This document shows positions 38,334 through 49,445 of a stretch of DNA of 64,000 bases, one piece after another (positions within the stretch are counted from its first letter, which is position 1; every line of letters begins with the position of its first letter). The notes under the pieces are model-generated. The model did not search any database and was not told where the DNA came from. It saw only the letters and a list, made by a program, of their open reading frames with translations. The DNA lies in contig CAIUPO010000076.1 of NCBI GenBank assembly GCA_903901055.1, forward strand, positions 16,559 through 80,558. The letters are read 5' to 3'. The stretch comes from an uncultured Bacteroidota bacterium (lineage in GTDB: Bacteria; Bacteroidota; Bacteroidia; JABEUT01). Both the position numbers and the translations under genes were made by a program.

Positions 38334-41300
38334 ATGACTGCCTCATATCGCATACTGATTAATAAGTTAGACGAGTTTATACGTAAGTATTACAAAAACC
38401 AACTCGTCCGTGGAGTGTTGTATACACTTGCGCTTGGCCTGTCATTTTATATCGCCCTTGTTACTATTGCGTATTTCGGAGAGTTTGGAATTCCTCTGCG
38501 AACCGTTCTTTTCTACACATTTGCGGCGGGAATTGTATTTATTCTGGCTAAGTTTATTGCCATTCCCCTTTTTAAACTTTATAAAATAGGGGATGTTCTC
38601 AGTTATGAAGATGCGGCTCAAATTATAGGTAAACATTTTACAGAAGTACAGGACAAACTGTTGAATGTTTTGCAGCTAAACAAGCAGATGTCCGAGTTTG
38701 GCACAGTAGCATTATTGGAAGCCGGTATTGAACAAAAAATCCGTGAAATAAAACCGGTGCCTTTTCCCGTAGCAATTGATATTTCGCGCAACCGTAAGTT
38801 TATTCCGTATGTTGCAATACCCATATTATTATTGTTGCTCGCATGGTTTACTGTTCCTTCATTTTTGAGGCAGGGAACAAGACAGATATTTCATTACAGT
38901 ACCAATTTCCCGAAGGAAGCCCCGTTTGAATTTGTAATTGAAAACACGAACCTGCAAGCCATACAGCAAAAGGATTTCACACTTAAATTAAAGATAAAAG
39001 GCAACCAACTTCCTCAGGATGTTTATATCCAATATGAAGGAAGTACTTTTAAAATGGAAAAGGGAAGCAACATAGCTTACACTTACACCTTCCGGAATAT
39101 TCAACACAATGAAATTTTCAATTTTTCTGCTGCAGGATTTAATTCAAAAGACGATACACTGACCGCATTGCCAGAGCCGCAATTGGTAGGTTTTGACATC
39201 CTGCTCCACTACCCCGCATATCTTGGCAAGAAAGATGAAACACTTCATAATACTGGTGATTTATCTATTCCACAAGGAACAGTCGCACAATGGAATTTTA
39301 ATACAAATAACACAGATAAGCTACAGCTAAAATTTAACGATACGAGTAAAGCATTGAATTCATCAGCCAAAGATGCCTACACATACAGCCGCAAGTTTAT
39401 GCAGAGTGAGAATTATTCAGTTTCGGTATCCAACAAATATTTCAATAATCATGACTCGGTGAAATATGTAATTCAAGTGATACCCGATTTATATCCTTCC
39501 ATACAAGTGGAACAGAAGGCAGATTCTGCATCTTCAAAGCGCTTGTATTTTAACGGAAGTATAAAAGATGATTATGGATTTACTAGACTTGCCTTTATCT
39601 ATCGCATCTACAACCCCGATGATTCTACTAAAGGCGGGGAGACACATAAAACGGAAATGAATGTTTCCCGAAATATCATTCAACAACCGTTTTATTATTA
39701 CTGGGACATGGATACGCTGCAACTCGCACCCGGCCAGCAGATGGAATATTATTTTGAAGTCTGGGATAATGACGGGGTGAGTGGAGCGAAATCGACACGG
39801 ACGAATCCTATGTTTTTCAAAGTTCCGAAATTAGATGAAATTGTAAAAAATACAGAAGATGAAAACAGTAAAATACAAAATGATATAAGTAAAGCTGTGC
39901 AACAGGCACAGATGGTACAAAGCCAAATGAAGCAGGAACAAGCTGACCTTGTCAATAAGCAGGATATGAACTGGGCGGATAAAAAGAAGGTGGATAATTT
40001 ACTCCAACAACAACTGGAGTTGCAAAAAAAGGCTGAGGATATTGCAAAAAAGAATAAACAAAATACCCAGAAGCAGTGGGATTTCCAGAAGAAGGATTCT
40101 GACCTGATAGCAAAGCAAGATGAATTGCAAAAACTTTTTGATAAGCTGGCAAACGACAGCCTTAAAAAGAAAATTGAAGAGCTTCAAAAAATGCTGGATA
40201 AGATGAATAAGGACGAAGTTCAGCAACAGTTAGAAAAACTCACCACAAACAACGATGATTTCAAAAAAGAACTTGAACGCAATCTGGAATTATTCAAACG
40301 CCTTGATTTTGAGCAGCAGTTGAAAGAAAACCAACAGCAGCTTGACTCATTGGCCCAAAAACAGGAACAGTTAAGTAAAAATTCCAAAGATAAAAATGGT
40401 TCGCCGGAAGAGTTGCAAAAAAAGCAAAACGAATTAAATAAGGAGTTTCAGGATGCAAGTAAAAATCTGGAAAATCTAGAAAAACAAAACAAAGAACTAG
40501 AGTCTCCAACGGAATTTAAAAACCCAAAAGAAGAATCGGAAGGAGTTAAACAAGAGCAACAGAAAAGCAGCGAAGATTTGGCGAAAAGCAACCCAAGTAA
40601 GGCATCCAAATCACAACACAACGCATCGGAAGGGATGAAAAAAATGGCGCAGGAACTGGGAAGCATGGCTATGTCGATGGATGCCCAATCGGAAGCCGTT
40701 GACGAGGCCACCTTGCGTACCATTCTGAATAACCTTATCACATTGTCTTTTGCACAGGAGGACCTGATGAATAAAGTCACTTCTTCCGGGCCAAACAATA
40801 TGCAGTATGCCGACGTAGCCCACAAACAAAAACAACTTCAGGATAATGCAACTACGATTGGTGACAGCCTTTATGCGCTGAGTAAAAAATCGACACAAAT
40901 TCAGGGAATTGTGAATCAGGAGATGAGTAAAATAAAACATAATATGCAGGACGCTGTAGATGAAATGGAGAAACGACAGGCTCCTCAGGCAGCTTCACGT
41001 CAGCAGTATGCAATGACTTCCATAAATAATCTTGCGCTTATGCTCAGCAATGCGCTTGCATCTATGCAACAGGCAGAATCGAAGAATCATTCTCCCGGAA
41101 CAGGCAGTTGTAACAAGCCCGGAGGGATGGGTAGTAAACCATCGATGGCTCAACTGCGGAAAATGCAAGAAAACCTCTCGAAACAATTGGACGCCATGAA
41201 GAGTGCAATGAAAGGCGGCAAGAATCAGGGACAAACGCCGGGTAATAAAAAAGGTAATATGAAGGGTGGAAAACAAGGCGGCAACAACGAAAGCGAACAA

Positions 41301-41708
41301 CTTGCAAAAATGGCCGCTGAGCAGCAATATATAAGGGAACAAATGCAACAGGCCGACGATATGATGAATAATAGTAAAAATGGTTCGCAAGATTTAGGTA
41401 ATATTGCACAAGACATGAACAAAAACGAAGAAGATTTGATTAACGGAACCATTACGGAGGCTACGTTGCAACGCCAGCAACAGATAATTGCGCACCTGCT
41501 GGAATATGAGAAAGCAAATCAGACTAAGGGGCAAAGCCCTGAATTTGAGTCTCATGTGGCTAAAAAGCAATTTTTTGGTAACCCGAATCCATTTTTAGAG
41601 TATAATAGCCAAAAAAACAAACAAGACGAATTGCTAAAAACAGTTCCGCCGGATTTAAACTCGTTTTACAGGGACAAGGTAACTCAATATTTTAATTCAT
41701 TTCAATAA
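38334..41708 (+). CDS. DUF4175-type large membrane-anchored coiled-coil protein
   Basis: 1124 aa; N-terminal TM segments, Ig-like middle, long Q/K/E-rich coiled coil, typical Bacteroidota DUF4175 architecture. Confidence 0.8.
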   Translation: MTASYRILINKLDEFIRKYYKNQLVRGVLYTLALGLSFYIALVTIAYFGEFGIPLRTVLFYTFAAGIVFILAKFIAIPLFKLYKIGDVLSYEDAAQIIGKHFTEVQDKLLNVLQLNKQMSEFGTVALLEAGIEQKIREIKPVPFPVAIDISRNRKFIPYVAIPILLLLLAWFTVPSFLRQGTRQIFHYSTNFPKEAPFEFVIENTNLQAIQQKDFTLKLKIKGNQLPQDVYIQYEGSTFKMEKGSNIAYTYTFRNIQHNEIFNFSAAGFNSKDDTLTALPEPQLVGFDILLHYPAYLGKKDETLHNTGDLSIPQGTVAQWNFNTNNTDKLQLKFNDTSKALNSSAKDAYTYSRKFMQSENYSVSVSNKYFNNHDSVKYVIQVIPDLYPSIQVEQKADSASSKRLYFNGSIKDDYGFTRLAFIYRIYNPDDSTKGGETHKTEMNVSRNIIQQPFYYYWDMDTLQLAPGQQMEYYFEVWDNDGVSGAKSTRTNPMFFKVPKLDEIVKNTEDENSKIQNDISKAVQQAQMVQSQMKQEQADLVNKQDMNWADKKKVDNLLQQQLELQKKAEDIAKKNKQNTQKQWDFQKKDSDLIAKQDELQKLFDKLANDSLKKKIEELQKMLDKMNKDEVQQQLEKLTTNNDDFKKELERNLELFKRLDFEQQLKENQQQLDSLAQKQEQLSKNSKDKNGSPEELQKKQNELNKEFQDASKNLENLEKQNKELESPTEFKNPKEESEGVKQEQQKSSEDLAKSNPSKASKSQHNASEGMKKMAQELGSMAMSMDAQSEAVDEATLRTILNNLITLSFAQEDLMNKVTSSGPNNMQYADVAHKQKQLQDNATTIGDSLYALSKKSTQIQGIVNQEMSKIKHNMQDAVDEMEKRQAPQAASRQQYAMTSINNLALMLSNALASMQQAESKNHSPGTGSCNKPGGMGSKPSMAQLRKMQENLSKQLDAMKSAMKGGKNQGQTPGNKKGNMKGGKQGGNNESEQLAKMAAEQQYIREQMQQADDMMNNSKNGSQDLGNIAQDMNKNEEDLINGTITEATLQRQQQIIAHLLEYEKANQTKGQSPEFESHVAKKQFFGNPNPFLEYNSQKNKQDELLKTVPPDLNSFYRDKVTQYFNSFQ

Positions 41709-42145
41709 TGACAAACATTTCTACTCAGAAAGCTAGTAGCTCACATCAACAACTGGAACTGCCTTCAGCGATTGAAGGAATCCACATTATGGAGAAGCTT
41801 ATTGAAACAATTTGCTCTACTTATAAGTTGAGTGAGGACCATTATGGAAACATTCTTGTTGGTGTTACCGAAGCTGTGAACAATGCCATTTACCATGGCA
41901 ATAAATCCGACCCGAATAAAAAAGTGCATGTGGGTTTTGAAACCACTCCACAGAGTATAACCTTTTCCGTAACCGACGAAGGACCCGGATTTGATTTTAA
42001 TAATCTTCCTGATCCTACCGACCCTGAAAACCTTGAAAAGCCAAGCGGGCGGGGTATTTTCCTTATGAAACACCTCGCCGATACAGTTACATTTACCGAC
42101 AATGGCCGTTCTGTTTCTCTTACCTTCACTATGAAGGATAATTAA
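41708..42145 (+). CDS. ATP-binding protein, RsbW/SpoIIAB-like HATPase
   Basis: ILVGVTEAVNNAIYHGN (N-box), FSVTDEGPGFDF, GRGIFLMKHLAD; start overlaps upstream stop (taATG). Confidence 0.9.
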   Translation: MTNISTQKASSSHQQLELPSAIEGIHIMEKLIETICSTYKLSEDHYGNILVGVTEAVNNAIYHGNKSDPNKKVHVGFETTPQSITFSVTDEGPGFDFNNLPDPTDPENLEKPSGRGIFLMKHLADTVTFTDNGRSVSLTFTMKDN

Positions 42146-42152
42146 TAGTTCT

Positions 42153-42581
42153 GTGCCAAAATCAGGAATAACTTTCCAGGTGGAGGATGACCTTGATTTT
42201 TCATTAGAAAAAGAGACTAAGGTTATTAACTGGATTAAGAAAATCATAAAGCAGGAAGGCAAAACTGCCGGAACAATCTCTTACTTATTCTGCTCAGATG
42301 ACTATCTACTTAAGATTAATAAGCAATTTCTAAAACACAATTTTTATACGGACATTATTACATTCGATTATTCCGAAAAGAATAAAATAGAGGGTGAAAT
42401 TTTCATCAGTATTGACAGGGTTAAAGAAAACGCAATTACCTTCAAACAGCCTTTTCAAAAGGAATTGATGCGCACTATCATTCACGGTGTGCTGCATCTT
42501 TGCGGATACGCAGACAAAAAGCCAGCCGAGGAAAAACAGATGAGAGAAAAGGAAAATCAGGCACTGGTTCTACTTGGTTAA
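42153..42581 (+). CDS. ybeY: Endoribonuclease YbeY (rRNA maturation)
   Basis: YTDIITFDYSEKNKIEGEIFISIDRVKENA; RTIIHGVLHLCGYADK (HGxLHLxGY). GTG start. Confidence 0.95.
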   Translation: MPKSGITFQVEDDLDFSLEKETKVINWIKKIIKQEGKTAGTISYLFCSDDYLLKINKQFLKHNFYTDIITFDYSEKNKIEGEIFISIDRVKENAITFKQPFQKELMRTIIHGVLHLCGYADKKPAEEKQMREKENQALVLLG

Positions 42582-42738
42582 TTAGCGCCCTTAAAGGGTG
42601 CGATACATTCATTTCATATAAGTCTGCTCTAACTTTTCTTGCACCTACTTAGTCGCATTTCAATGTTAATAAGTTTTTTTCATCGCGATTTATAACGCCT
42701 TTGTTGTTGGTACTTTTGCAATATAAAATACCATTGAA

Positions 42739-42963
42739 ATGAAAACCAGACTTCTTTTATTTGCACTTCCATGCCTTATTTTTGGCGCTTGTAACAGCGA
42801 CCCTGCAAAAGATGCGGCTACTCAGAAACACGAAGTTGCTAAAGCACTCTCTTTTAAAGATTCGTTGCTGAATGCTGCCAGAAAGAATCAAATCCAGGAT
42901 TCAATAGATGCTACTAAAAAGGATACCACCAAAAAAGCTGATACAACCGGAGCAAAGAAATAA
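42739..42963 (+). CDS. Small putative lipoprotein
   Basis: MKTRLLLFALPCLIFGACNSDP lipobox (FGAC). Confidence 0.65.
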   Translation: MKTRLLLFALPCLIFGACNSDPAKDAATQKHEVAKALSFKDSLLNAARKNQIQDSIDATKKDTTKKADTTGAKK

Positions 42964-43025
42964 TTCCTCCGTCAGGGCTTATCAGATAAGCATTTAAGGA
43001 ACACAATTTGTCGAACATTTTTAAA

Positions 43026-44033
43026 ATGAAAATTACCATAATCACCGCAGGGCTTGCAAGTATTATTATCAGTTTTTATTCCTGCGTGCCTGCAAATAAA
43101 CTTACCGAGGAACAAAACAAACGGAAAGCTGCCGAAGCCCAGCTTGCGGCTTCCAAAGCAGCTGACGATGCCTGCGAAACAAAGAAAACAGAACTGCAGG
43201 CTAAAGTAGATTTATTGCAAAAAGACGTTACCGGCTTGCAGCAGGACACTGCCGTGTCAGGTTCACGTTACCGTGAAATGGCCGACAAATATGGTAAACT
43301 GAACTCCGTGAATGAGGAGTTGCTTGCAAAATATAACGACTTGCTCAGCGGGAATGATAAGGACCATAAAAAAATATCAGGCCAGTTACAACTTACCCAA
43401 TCGCAGTTACTGGAGAAGGAAGACCAGTTAAATACCTTGCAGGAAAAACTAAACAAAGAAAAACTACATTTAGATTCGCTAAACACTAAATTACAGGAAC
43501 GTGAAGCAAGGGTAAGTGAGCTGGAAGGTATTTTAAGTCGCAAAGATGCCGCGGTAGATTCCCTGAAGAAAAGAATTACCAATGCCCTGCTTGGTTTTGC
43601 TGACAAAGGAATCTCAGTTTATGAAAAGAACGGAAAAGTATATGTATCACTGGAAGAGTCGCTGCTGTTTCCAAGCGGAAGTACCAAAGTTCAACCTGAA
43701 GGTATTGATGCTTTAAAGAAATTGGCACAGGCCCTTGAATCGAACCAGGATATTAATGTAATGGTAGAAGGCCACACCGATGATGTAACCATGAATGGGA
43801 AAGGAGATATAAAAGACAATTGGGATTTGAGTGTAATGCGAGCAACTTCCATTGTGAAAATTCTTTTGGAAAATGGCAAGATTGACCCTACAAGGCTGAT
43901 GGCTTCAGGTGTAAGCGAATACGATCCTGTTGACCCCGGAAAGAGCCCGGAGGCAAGGCAAAAGAACAGGAGAACCGATATTATCCTCACCCCGAAACTA
44001 AGCGAATTATTCAAGATTTTGAATAATAAATAG
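43026..44033 (+). CDS. OmpA-family protein with N-terminal coiled coil
   Basis: VMVEGHTDDVTMNGKGDIKDNWDLSVMRATSIVKILLENGKIDPTRLMASGVSEYDPVDPGKSPEARQKNRRTDIIL. ATG 43026 preferred over TTG 43008. Confidence 0.9.
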   Translation: MKITIITAGLASIIISFYSCVPANKLTEEQNKRKAAEAQLAASKAADDACETKKTELQAKVDLLQKDVTGLQQDTAVSGSRYREMADKYGKLNSVNEELLAKYNDLLSGNDKDHKKISGQLQLTQSQLLEKEDQLNTLQEKLNKEKLHLDSLNTKLQEREARVSELEGILSRKDAAVDSLKKRITNALLGFADKGISVYEKNGKVYVSLEESLLFPSGSTKVQPEGIDALKKLAQALESNQDINVMVEGHTDDVTMNGKGDIKDNWDLSVMRATSIVKILLENGKIDPTRLMASGVSEYDPVDPGKSPEARQKNRRTDIILTPKLSELFKILNNK

Positions 44034-44074
44034 AACTATTTTTTTCTTGAAAAAGGAAACCTAAAGTCTGCATA

Positions 44075-44506
44075 ATGGAAATAAGTATCCGTGAAATTAG
44101 TTTAGATGATGCTGAAACCATTACTACTCTTTCTTACCAATTGGGATATGAAATTTCAATGGAACAAACACGGTTTAATATTCAACAAATATTGAAAAGC
44201 AAAGATAATTGCGCGTTTGTTGCCATTGCAGATGAGAAAGTAATTGGTTGGATACATGCATTTAAAACTATGCGAATTGAATCCCCTCCATTTATTGAAA
44301 TTGCAGGACTTGTTGTAGATATTGACTATCACGGAAATGGAGTCGGGAAAACATTGGTAAGAAAAATTTCAGATTGGAGTTATGCAGCGAATAACTCCAC
44401 CCTACGGGTACGTTGTAATATTAAAAGGCTAGAGGCCCACAAATTCTATACCAGCATTGGATTCAAGCAAATAAAAGAGCAGAAAGTATTTGCGATGGAG
44501 CTTTAA
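44075..44506 (+). CDS. GNAT family N-acetyltransferase
   Basis: IEIAGLVVDIDYHGNGVGKTLVRKISDWS; FYTSIGFKQIKEQKVF. Confidence 0.92.
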   Translation: MEISIREISLDDAETITTLSYQLGYEISMEQTRFNIQQILKSKDNCAFVAIADEKVIGWIHAFKTMRIESPPFIEIAGLVVDIDYHGNGVGKTLVRKISDWSYAANNSTLRVRCNIKRLEAHKFYTSIGFKQIKEQKVFAMEL

Positions 44507-44525
44507 AAGCAGTTCTTATTCCTAG

Positions 44526-45905
44526 CTATTTCTGAATAATAAACTTCCCTTCTGAAATCAAATCGCTTTTTTCATTAAGGACTCTATACAGGTAAACCCC
44601 TGCAGAATTATTACCCATTTCTATTTGAGTATTTGTAGAATTTAATTTTGCCGAATAAACCATTTCTCCAAGTACATTATAAATTTCAATATTAGTTTTC
44701 TCGGAGAAATTATTTATACTAATTGTGAATTTGCCATTGTTTGGATTAGGAAGAATTGAAGTGCTGTTACTAGTTGAAATTACAGGGATACCGACAGGCC
44801 CTGACCACACGGCAACATTATTGGCAAATACATTACCAGCATATTTAAATGTTCCGCCAGCAAATAATTCCGAATTATAAACTCCTAAAGTATATACATT
44901 ACCATAAATTCCATTACCAAATGTTCCCCAATTAGTCCCATTCCAGTAAGCAATATGATTTGCTGCTACTCCACCAATAGTATCAAATCCTCCAGCTACA
45001 CATACTACAGAATTGTATACAGTTAATGCATTAACTTCTGAACCATTGAAACCACTTCCAGTTAAACCAGTACCAACCGGGGACCATGAAGTACCATTAA
45101 ACTTATATATAACACCTAAAGAATGACTCCATGGACCCAAATAACCACCTGCATATAATTCATTATTATAAACCGTAAAAGCATCCATTGTTGAATCCAT
45201 TACTCCTACTCCAACCGCTGACCAATTTGAGCCATCCCATGCAGCCATATTGTTTGTCGCTACGTTGCCGGCTGAATCAAATTTTCCGCCGACATATAAT
45301 TTACCATCATAAACGTCCATTGCAAAAATTGCTCCACCAGTCTTTCTTTTACTATCATAGGGTTTATTATACACACCTAAACCTACAGCATTCCATTTTG
45401 CTCCATTCCACATTTCAATATTGTACCCCCCGTACAAAGTTAATTCTCCTACTCCACCTATATATAGGTTCCCATTATAAACTGCCATAGCTTCCACTTC
45501 AAAACCATTTGGTCCCAAACCTGAATCCATTCGAAGCCAAGAAGTCCCGTTCCAGGCAGCAACACCCTTTGCAGCTATTCCACCAATACTATCAATCAAC
45601 CCTCCAACAATCAGATTACCATTATAGACAATATACGACAGAATAAATCCTTGTATTTTAAGATTGCCGGATGCATTCCAATTTGTTCCTTTCCATGTTG
45701 CCATATTACTATCAGGAATATTACCCACAGTGTCGTACCCAATACCACCAAAATAAAGATTTCCGTTATAAACAGCCTGAGTAACTACAAATATTGGCTG
45801 GTATTTTTTTCCTCCCTTAATTCCATTACCTAATGAATCCCATTGTCCATACAAACATGTACAGCAAAAAAGATAAAATGTAATTAGCACTGTATTTTTT
45901 TTCAT
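44526..45905 (-). CDS. Secreted repeat protein (Rax2-like beta-propeller repeats) with T9SS type A sorting domain
   Basis: Tandem VYNGNLYxGGxx..G.V..N.xAxWxGTxWxxxGxG units; C-term STSILPNPNNGKFTISI..GVYLYRVLNEKSDLISEGKFIIQK. Confidence 0.88.
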   Translation of the reverse strand: MKKNTVLITFYLFCCTCLYGQWDSLGNGIKGGKKYQPIFVVTQAVYNGNLYFGGIGYDTVGNIPDSNMATWKGTNWNASGNLKIQGFILSYIVYNGNLIVGGLIDSIGGIAAKGVAAWNGTSWLRMDSGLGPNGFEVEAMAVYNGNLYIGGVGELTLYGGYNIEMWNGAKWNAVGLGVYNKPYDSKRKTGGAIFAMDVYDGKLYVGGKFDSAGNVATNNMAAWDGSNWSAVGVGVMDSTMDAFTVYNNELYAGGYLGPWSHSLGVIYKFNGTSWSPVGTGLTGSGFNGSEVNALTVYNSVVCVAGGFDTIGGVAANHIAYWNGTNWGTFGNGIYGNVYTLGVYNSELFAGGTFKYAGNVFANNVAVWSGPVGIPVISTSNSTSILPNPNNGKFTISINNFSEKTNIEIYNVLGEMVYSAKLNSTNTQIEMGNNSAGVYLYRVLNEKSDLISEGKFIIQK

Positions 45906-45943
45906 GACTTCAAAGTTTAAAGTTAGTCATAAAAATCGAGATA

Positions 45944-47803
45944 TTACCTCGAATCCAGTTTCACTGTATAGTTTCTGTATTCAAGTATATACACTGTTTT
46001 ATTCTCGTAACCATTGGCAGGGTTGCTCCGGTACATATCGAATGAAGTTTGTAATCCTCTGAATTTTTTATCGCCCAAATGGTTTTGCATATCCGTTCCG
46101 AAGGCTTGGAGCAGCCCCCCGTAGAATATCCCTGCATCAAAACCCTGATAAGAATAATAAGTTGGTTCCGATAGGTAATAGTATCTGTATCTTGTTATGA
46201 ATTTCTTCGTATTAGAATCACTATAATTAACAAATTCATTGGACGGGAAATGGAAATTGAGTGTATCCAGATTATTAGGTTCAAGTGCATCATTATTGGC
46301 CCATTTATGCATTCCAAACAAAATTATTGAATCGTCTTTGGCATAACTTGAGTTAGCAATATCGTTCACAAACTTTGCAACAAATGATTCTCCCATGTAT
46401 GGCACTATAATAATGTTCAAGCCCTTCCTTGATATTTTGTACCCAATAGCGAATACATTACCTGTGCTTTCCGTGCGGCACAAGGTATCAGTATGACCTA
46501 AAACAGAATCTGTCTTTTTGAATCGCTTTTTAAACACTTCGTAATATTCATCATTGGCAGTTTTGTTATGTATAATAATAAGGTTGGCATGATTATAATG
46601 TGAAGCAATGTAATCAGCCGTAGCTTCAGTTTCTGTAATGGCTGAAGGCGTAATTTTACTTGCATAAGGATTATTTTTTAATAGACTGTTTTCACCTGAA
46701 AGAGGTGAAACGATAGGTATGTGGTGCAAATCCGCAAACCTTGCCACCCTTTTGAAATGGGCAGGAGACGGAGGGCCGATTATAAGATTCATTGTGGCCA
46801 GTTCAGGATTTCTTAAAATAGAATCAACAGAACGCGATATACTATCTGACCCCGGAAGAACATTGTAAAGGTGAAGGTTTGCTTTCAATCCTTTTTTCGC
46901 AAGTGAATCTAAAGCAAGTACAATACCATGATAATAATCCACTGAAATTTGTGTCATTTGAGGTATCTGTTCCGTTTCAGCAAGAAGTTTGCTTATTCTA
47001 AGTGTATCTGAGCCACCGGGCGAAAAAGGTAAAATAAGTGCAATATTATAACGGTTCAATTTTTTTCCGGTATCCTTAATGGGCGCTACCGGCTTGGCTG
47101 TGTCTGCGTGGGTTTGCTCTATTACAAGGTTTTTATACGCTTTTGATTCGTCCGGGGTTTTCTTTACCTCTGTATTATTATTCTTGGGTTGGTTTTTTGC
47201 CGAATCCGTACCCACATTAATTTTATCCATTATAGGTTTTGGAGGCGTATTTTTCTTTACGGAATCCTTTGGGGTAGGTTTATTTACAACTTGAGTTTGT
47301 GCAGTTGGAATGCGGATTTTCTGCCCCTTTTGCAAACCCTTTAATGTAATCTCAGGATTAAGGCTATCAATGGCACTAATAGTTGTATTGAACTTTTTAG
47401 ATAGAGAATAGAGTGTTTCCTTCGGTTCAACCTCGTGATAAAACCATTGCCCGGGTTTTTCAGGAGTGCTATTTACAACTGGTGTTGCAGCTGTAGTGTC
47501 TTTAGTTTTGGAAGCTGAGACTATTGGAAGCAAGAGAACGTCACCTGCTTTAACCCCATCAATTGCAGAGGGGTTTTCGAGTACAATATCTTTAGGCTGG
47601 AGATTATATTTTTGAGCAATCCCATAAATCGTTTCCCCTTTTCCCACATTATGCATATAATATTTTTTTCCATTCACAGTGGTGATACGATCATTCTCCT
47701 GCGCACTTGTAAAAACAGGCATTAAAAGACAAAACAGTAAAGCAACAAAACCAAAAAGCTGCTCGGACTTTATGAACTTTATGAACTTTGAACTTATTCC
47801 CAT
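45944..47803 (-). CDS. LysM domain protein fused to periplasmic-binding-protein-like (type 1) domain
   Basis: Two LysM motifs ([59 protein letters not shown]) then [12 protein letters not shown]... receptor-like domain. Confidence 0.8.
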   Translation of the reverse strand: MGISSKFIKFIKSEQLFGFVALLFCLLMPVFTSAQENDRITTVNGKKYYMHNVGKGETIYGIAQKYNLQPKDIVLENPSAIDGVKAGDVLLLPIVSASKTKDTTAATPVVNSTPEKPGQWFYHEVEPKETLYSLSKKFNTTISAIDSLNPEITLKGLQKGQKIRIPTAQTQVVNKPTPKDSVKKNTPPKPIMDKINVGTDSAKNQPKNNNTEVKKTPDESKAYKNLVIEQTHADTAKPVAPIKDTGKKLNRYNIALILPFSPGGSDTLRISKLLAETEQIPQMTQISVDYYHGIVLALDSLAKKGLKANLHLYNVLPGSDSISRSVDSILRNPELATMNLIIGPPSPAHFKRVARFADLHHIPIVSPLSGENSLLKNNPYASKITPSAITETEATADYIASHYNHANLIIIHNKTANDEYYEVFKKRFKKTDSVLGHTDTLCRTESTGNVFAIGYKISRKGLNIIIVPYMGESFVAKFVNDIANSSYAKDDSIILFGMHKWANNDALEPNNLDTLNFHFPSNEFVNYSDSNTKKFITRYRYYYLSEPTYYSYQGFDAGIFYGGLLQAFGTDMQNHLGDKKFRGLQTSFDMYRSNPANGYENKTVYILEYRNYTVKLDSR

Positions 47804-49353
47804 TCTATTGTTGCCGGTGGTTTTGAACTAATATCATATACGACACGGTTTATTCCCTTTACCTTGTTTATTATATCATTTGATATTTTTCCAAGTACAT
47901 CATAAGGCAAATGGCACCAGTCGGCAGTCATGCCATCGGTAGAAGTAACCGCACGGAGTGCAACCACATTTTCATACGTACGCTCATCTCCCATTACACC
48001 AACTGACTTAATTGGTAAAAGGATAGTACCAGCTTGCCATACTTCATTGTAAAGATTATGCGATTTAAGATTTTCTATAAATATGGCATCTGCATCCTGC
48101 AACAAACGGACTTTCTCAGGAGTAATATCTCCCAGAATTCGTATAGCAAGGCCGGGGCCAGGGAATGGATGACGACCAATAATATTTTCATCAACACCTA
48201 ATGCTTTACCCACTTTGCGCACTTCATCCTTAAAGAGTGTGTTAAGTGGTTCCACAATTTTCAGCTTCATTTTTTCGGGAAGTCCGCCCACATTGTGATG
48301 TGATTTTATTGTCATAGACGGGCCATTCACACTCACTGACTCAATTACATCAGGATAAATAGTGCCTTGTGCAAGCCATTTTACATCTTGAACTTTGTGC
48401 GCTTCAGCATCAAAAACTTCAATGAATACACGTCCTATAGCTTTGCGTTTTTTCTCCGGGTCTTCAATTCCTGCAAGCGCTGTGTAAAACAATTCCTTTG
48501 CATCAACTCCTTTTACATTCAAGCCCATATCACGGTATGAGTGTAGTACGCTTTCAAATTCATCTTTGCGTAAAAGTCCATTATCAACAAATATACAATA
48601 GAGGTTACCGCCTATTGCTTTATGCAATAACACTGCAGCTACAGATGAATCAACCCCTCCGGAAAGACCAAGAACTACTTTATCGTTACCGATTTTTTCC
48701 TTCAGTTGATTTACAGTTGACTCAATAAATGAATCGGGGGTCCAGTTTTGGGTGCAACCGCAAATAGTAACGACAAAATTCTTCAACAATTTACTTCCCT
48801 CGGTTGTATGGTATACTTCAGGATGAAACTGTATTCCATAAATATTTTGCCCGTCCATTTTGAACGCTGCAAATTCAACACTATCAGTACTGGCAATAAG
48901 TGTAGAGCCTTTAGGAATAGCAGAAATGGTATCAGCATGAGACATCCAAACCTGGCTTTTAGGGCTTAGTCCATCTAAAAGATCATTATCGTACTTTAAA
49001 ATGTTCAGATGCGCCCGCCCATATTCACGCGTATTAGAGCGTGCCACATTACCGCCCCAATTTTGGGACATTAATTGGGCACCATAGCAAACACCTAACA
49101 TCGGTACTGGCGGACACATGGGTCCGCTCCCAACTATCAATTTATCCAAATCTACATTAGGTGCATCCTTATCATGAACCGAAAAAGGACTGCCGGAGAG
49201 GATTATCCCTTTGAGACCCTTCATAGCTTCCACCGCCTTTTGAGCTTGTGTATATGGATGAATTTCGCAATACACATTCAACTCCCTAACCCTTCGGGCA
49301 ATGAGCTGAGTGTATTGAGAACCAAAGTCAAGAATGAGTATACTTTCTTCCAT
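47794..49353 (-). CDS. guaA: GMP synthase (glutamine-hydrolysing)
   Basis: [72 protein letters not shown]-term PPATIEWE. Confidence 0.97.
   Translation of the reverse strand: MEESILILDFGSQYTQLIARRVRELNVYCEIHPYTQAQKAVEAMKGLKGIILSGSPFSVHDKDAPNVDLDKLIVGSGPMCPPVPMLGVCYGAQLMSQNWGGNVARSNTREYGRAHLNILKYDNDLLDGLSPKSQVWMSHADTISAIPKGSTLIASTDSVEFAAFKMDGQNIYGIQFHPEVYHTTEGSKLLKNFVVTICGCTQNWTPDSFIESTVNQLKEKIGNDKVVLGLSGGVDSSVAAVLLHKAIGGNLYCIFVDNGLLRKDEFESVLHSYRDMGLNVKGVDAKELFYTALAGIEDPEKKRKAIGRVFIEVFDAEAHKVQDVKWLAQGTIYPDVIESVSVNGPSMTIKSHHNVGGLPEKMKLKIVEPLNTLFKDEVRKVGKALGVDENIIGRHPFPGPGLAIRILGDITPEKVRLLQDADAIFIENLKSHNLYNEVWQAGTILLPIKSVGVMGDERTYENVVALRAVTSTDGMTADWCHLPYDVLGKISNDIINKVKGINRVVYDISSKPPATIEWE
49109..49129. 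repeat. GC-rich palindromic element inside guaA
   Basis: GCGGACACATGGGTCCGC (49110-49127), arms GCGGAC/GTCCGC; matches the copy at 50160-50177 at 16/18 positions. Confidence 0.75.
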
Positions 49354-49445
49354 AGGGTTAAATGGATTTGCAAAGATGAAATAAAAAAGGGTTCAGAGGC
49401 TTAGAAAAATATCAGATTTATTAACCGCAGACTGGAAATAAGTCA

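Noticed and set aside
40294-41452. Multiple antisense ORFs (minus strand) opposite DUF4175
   Set aside because: Composition shadows of the Q/K-rich coiled-coil codons; no family features.
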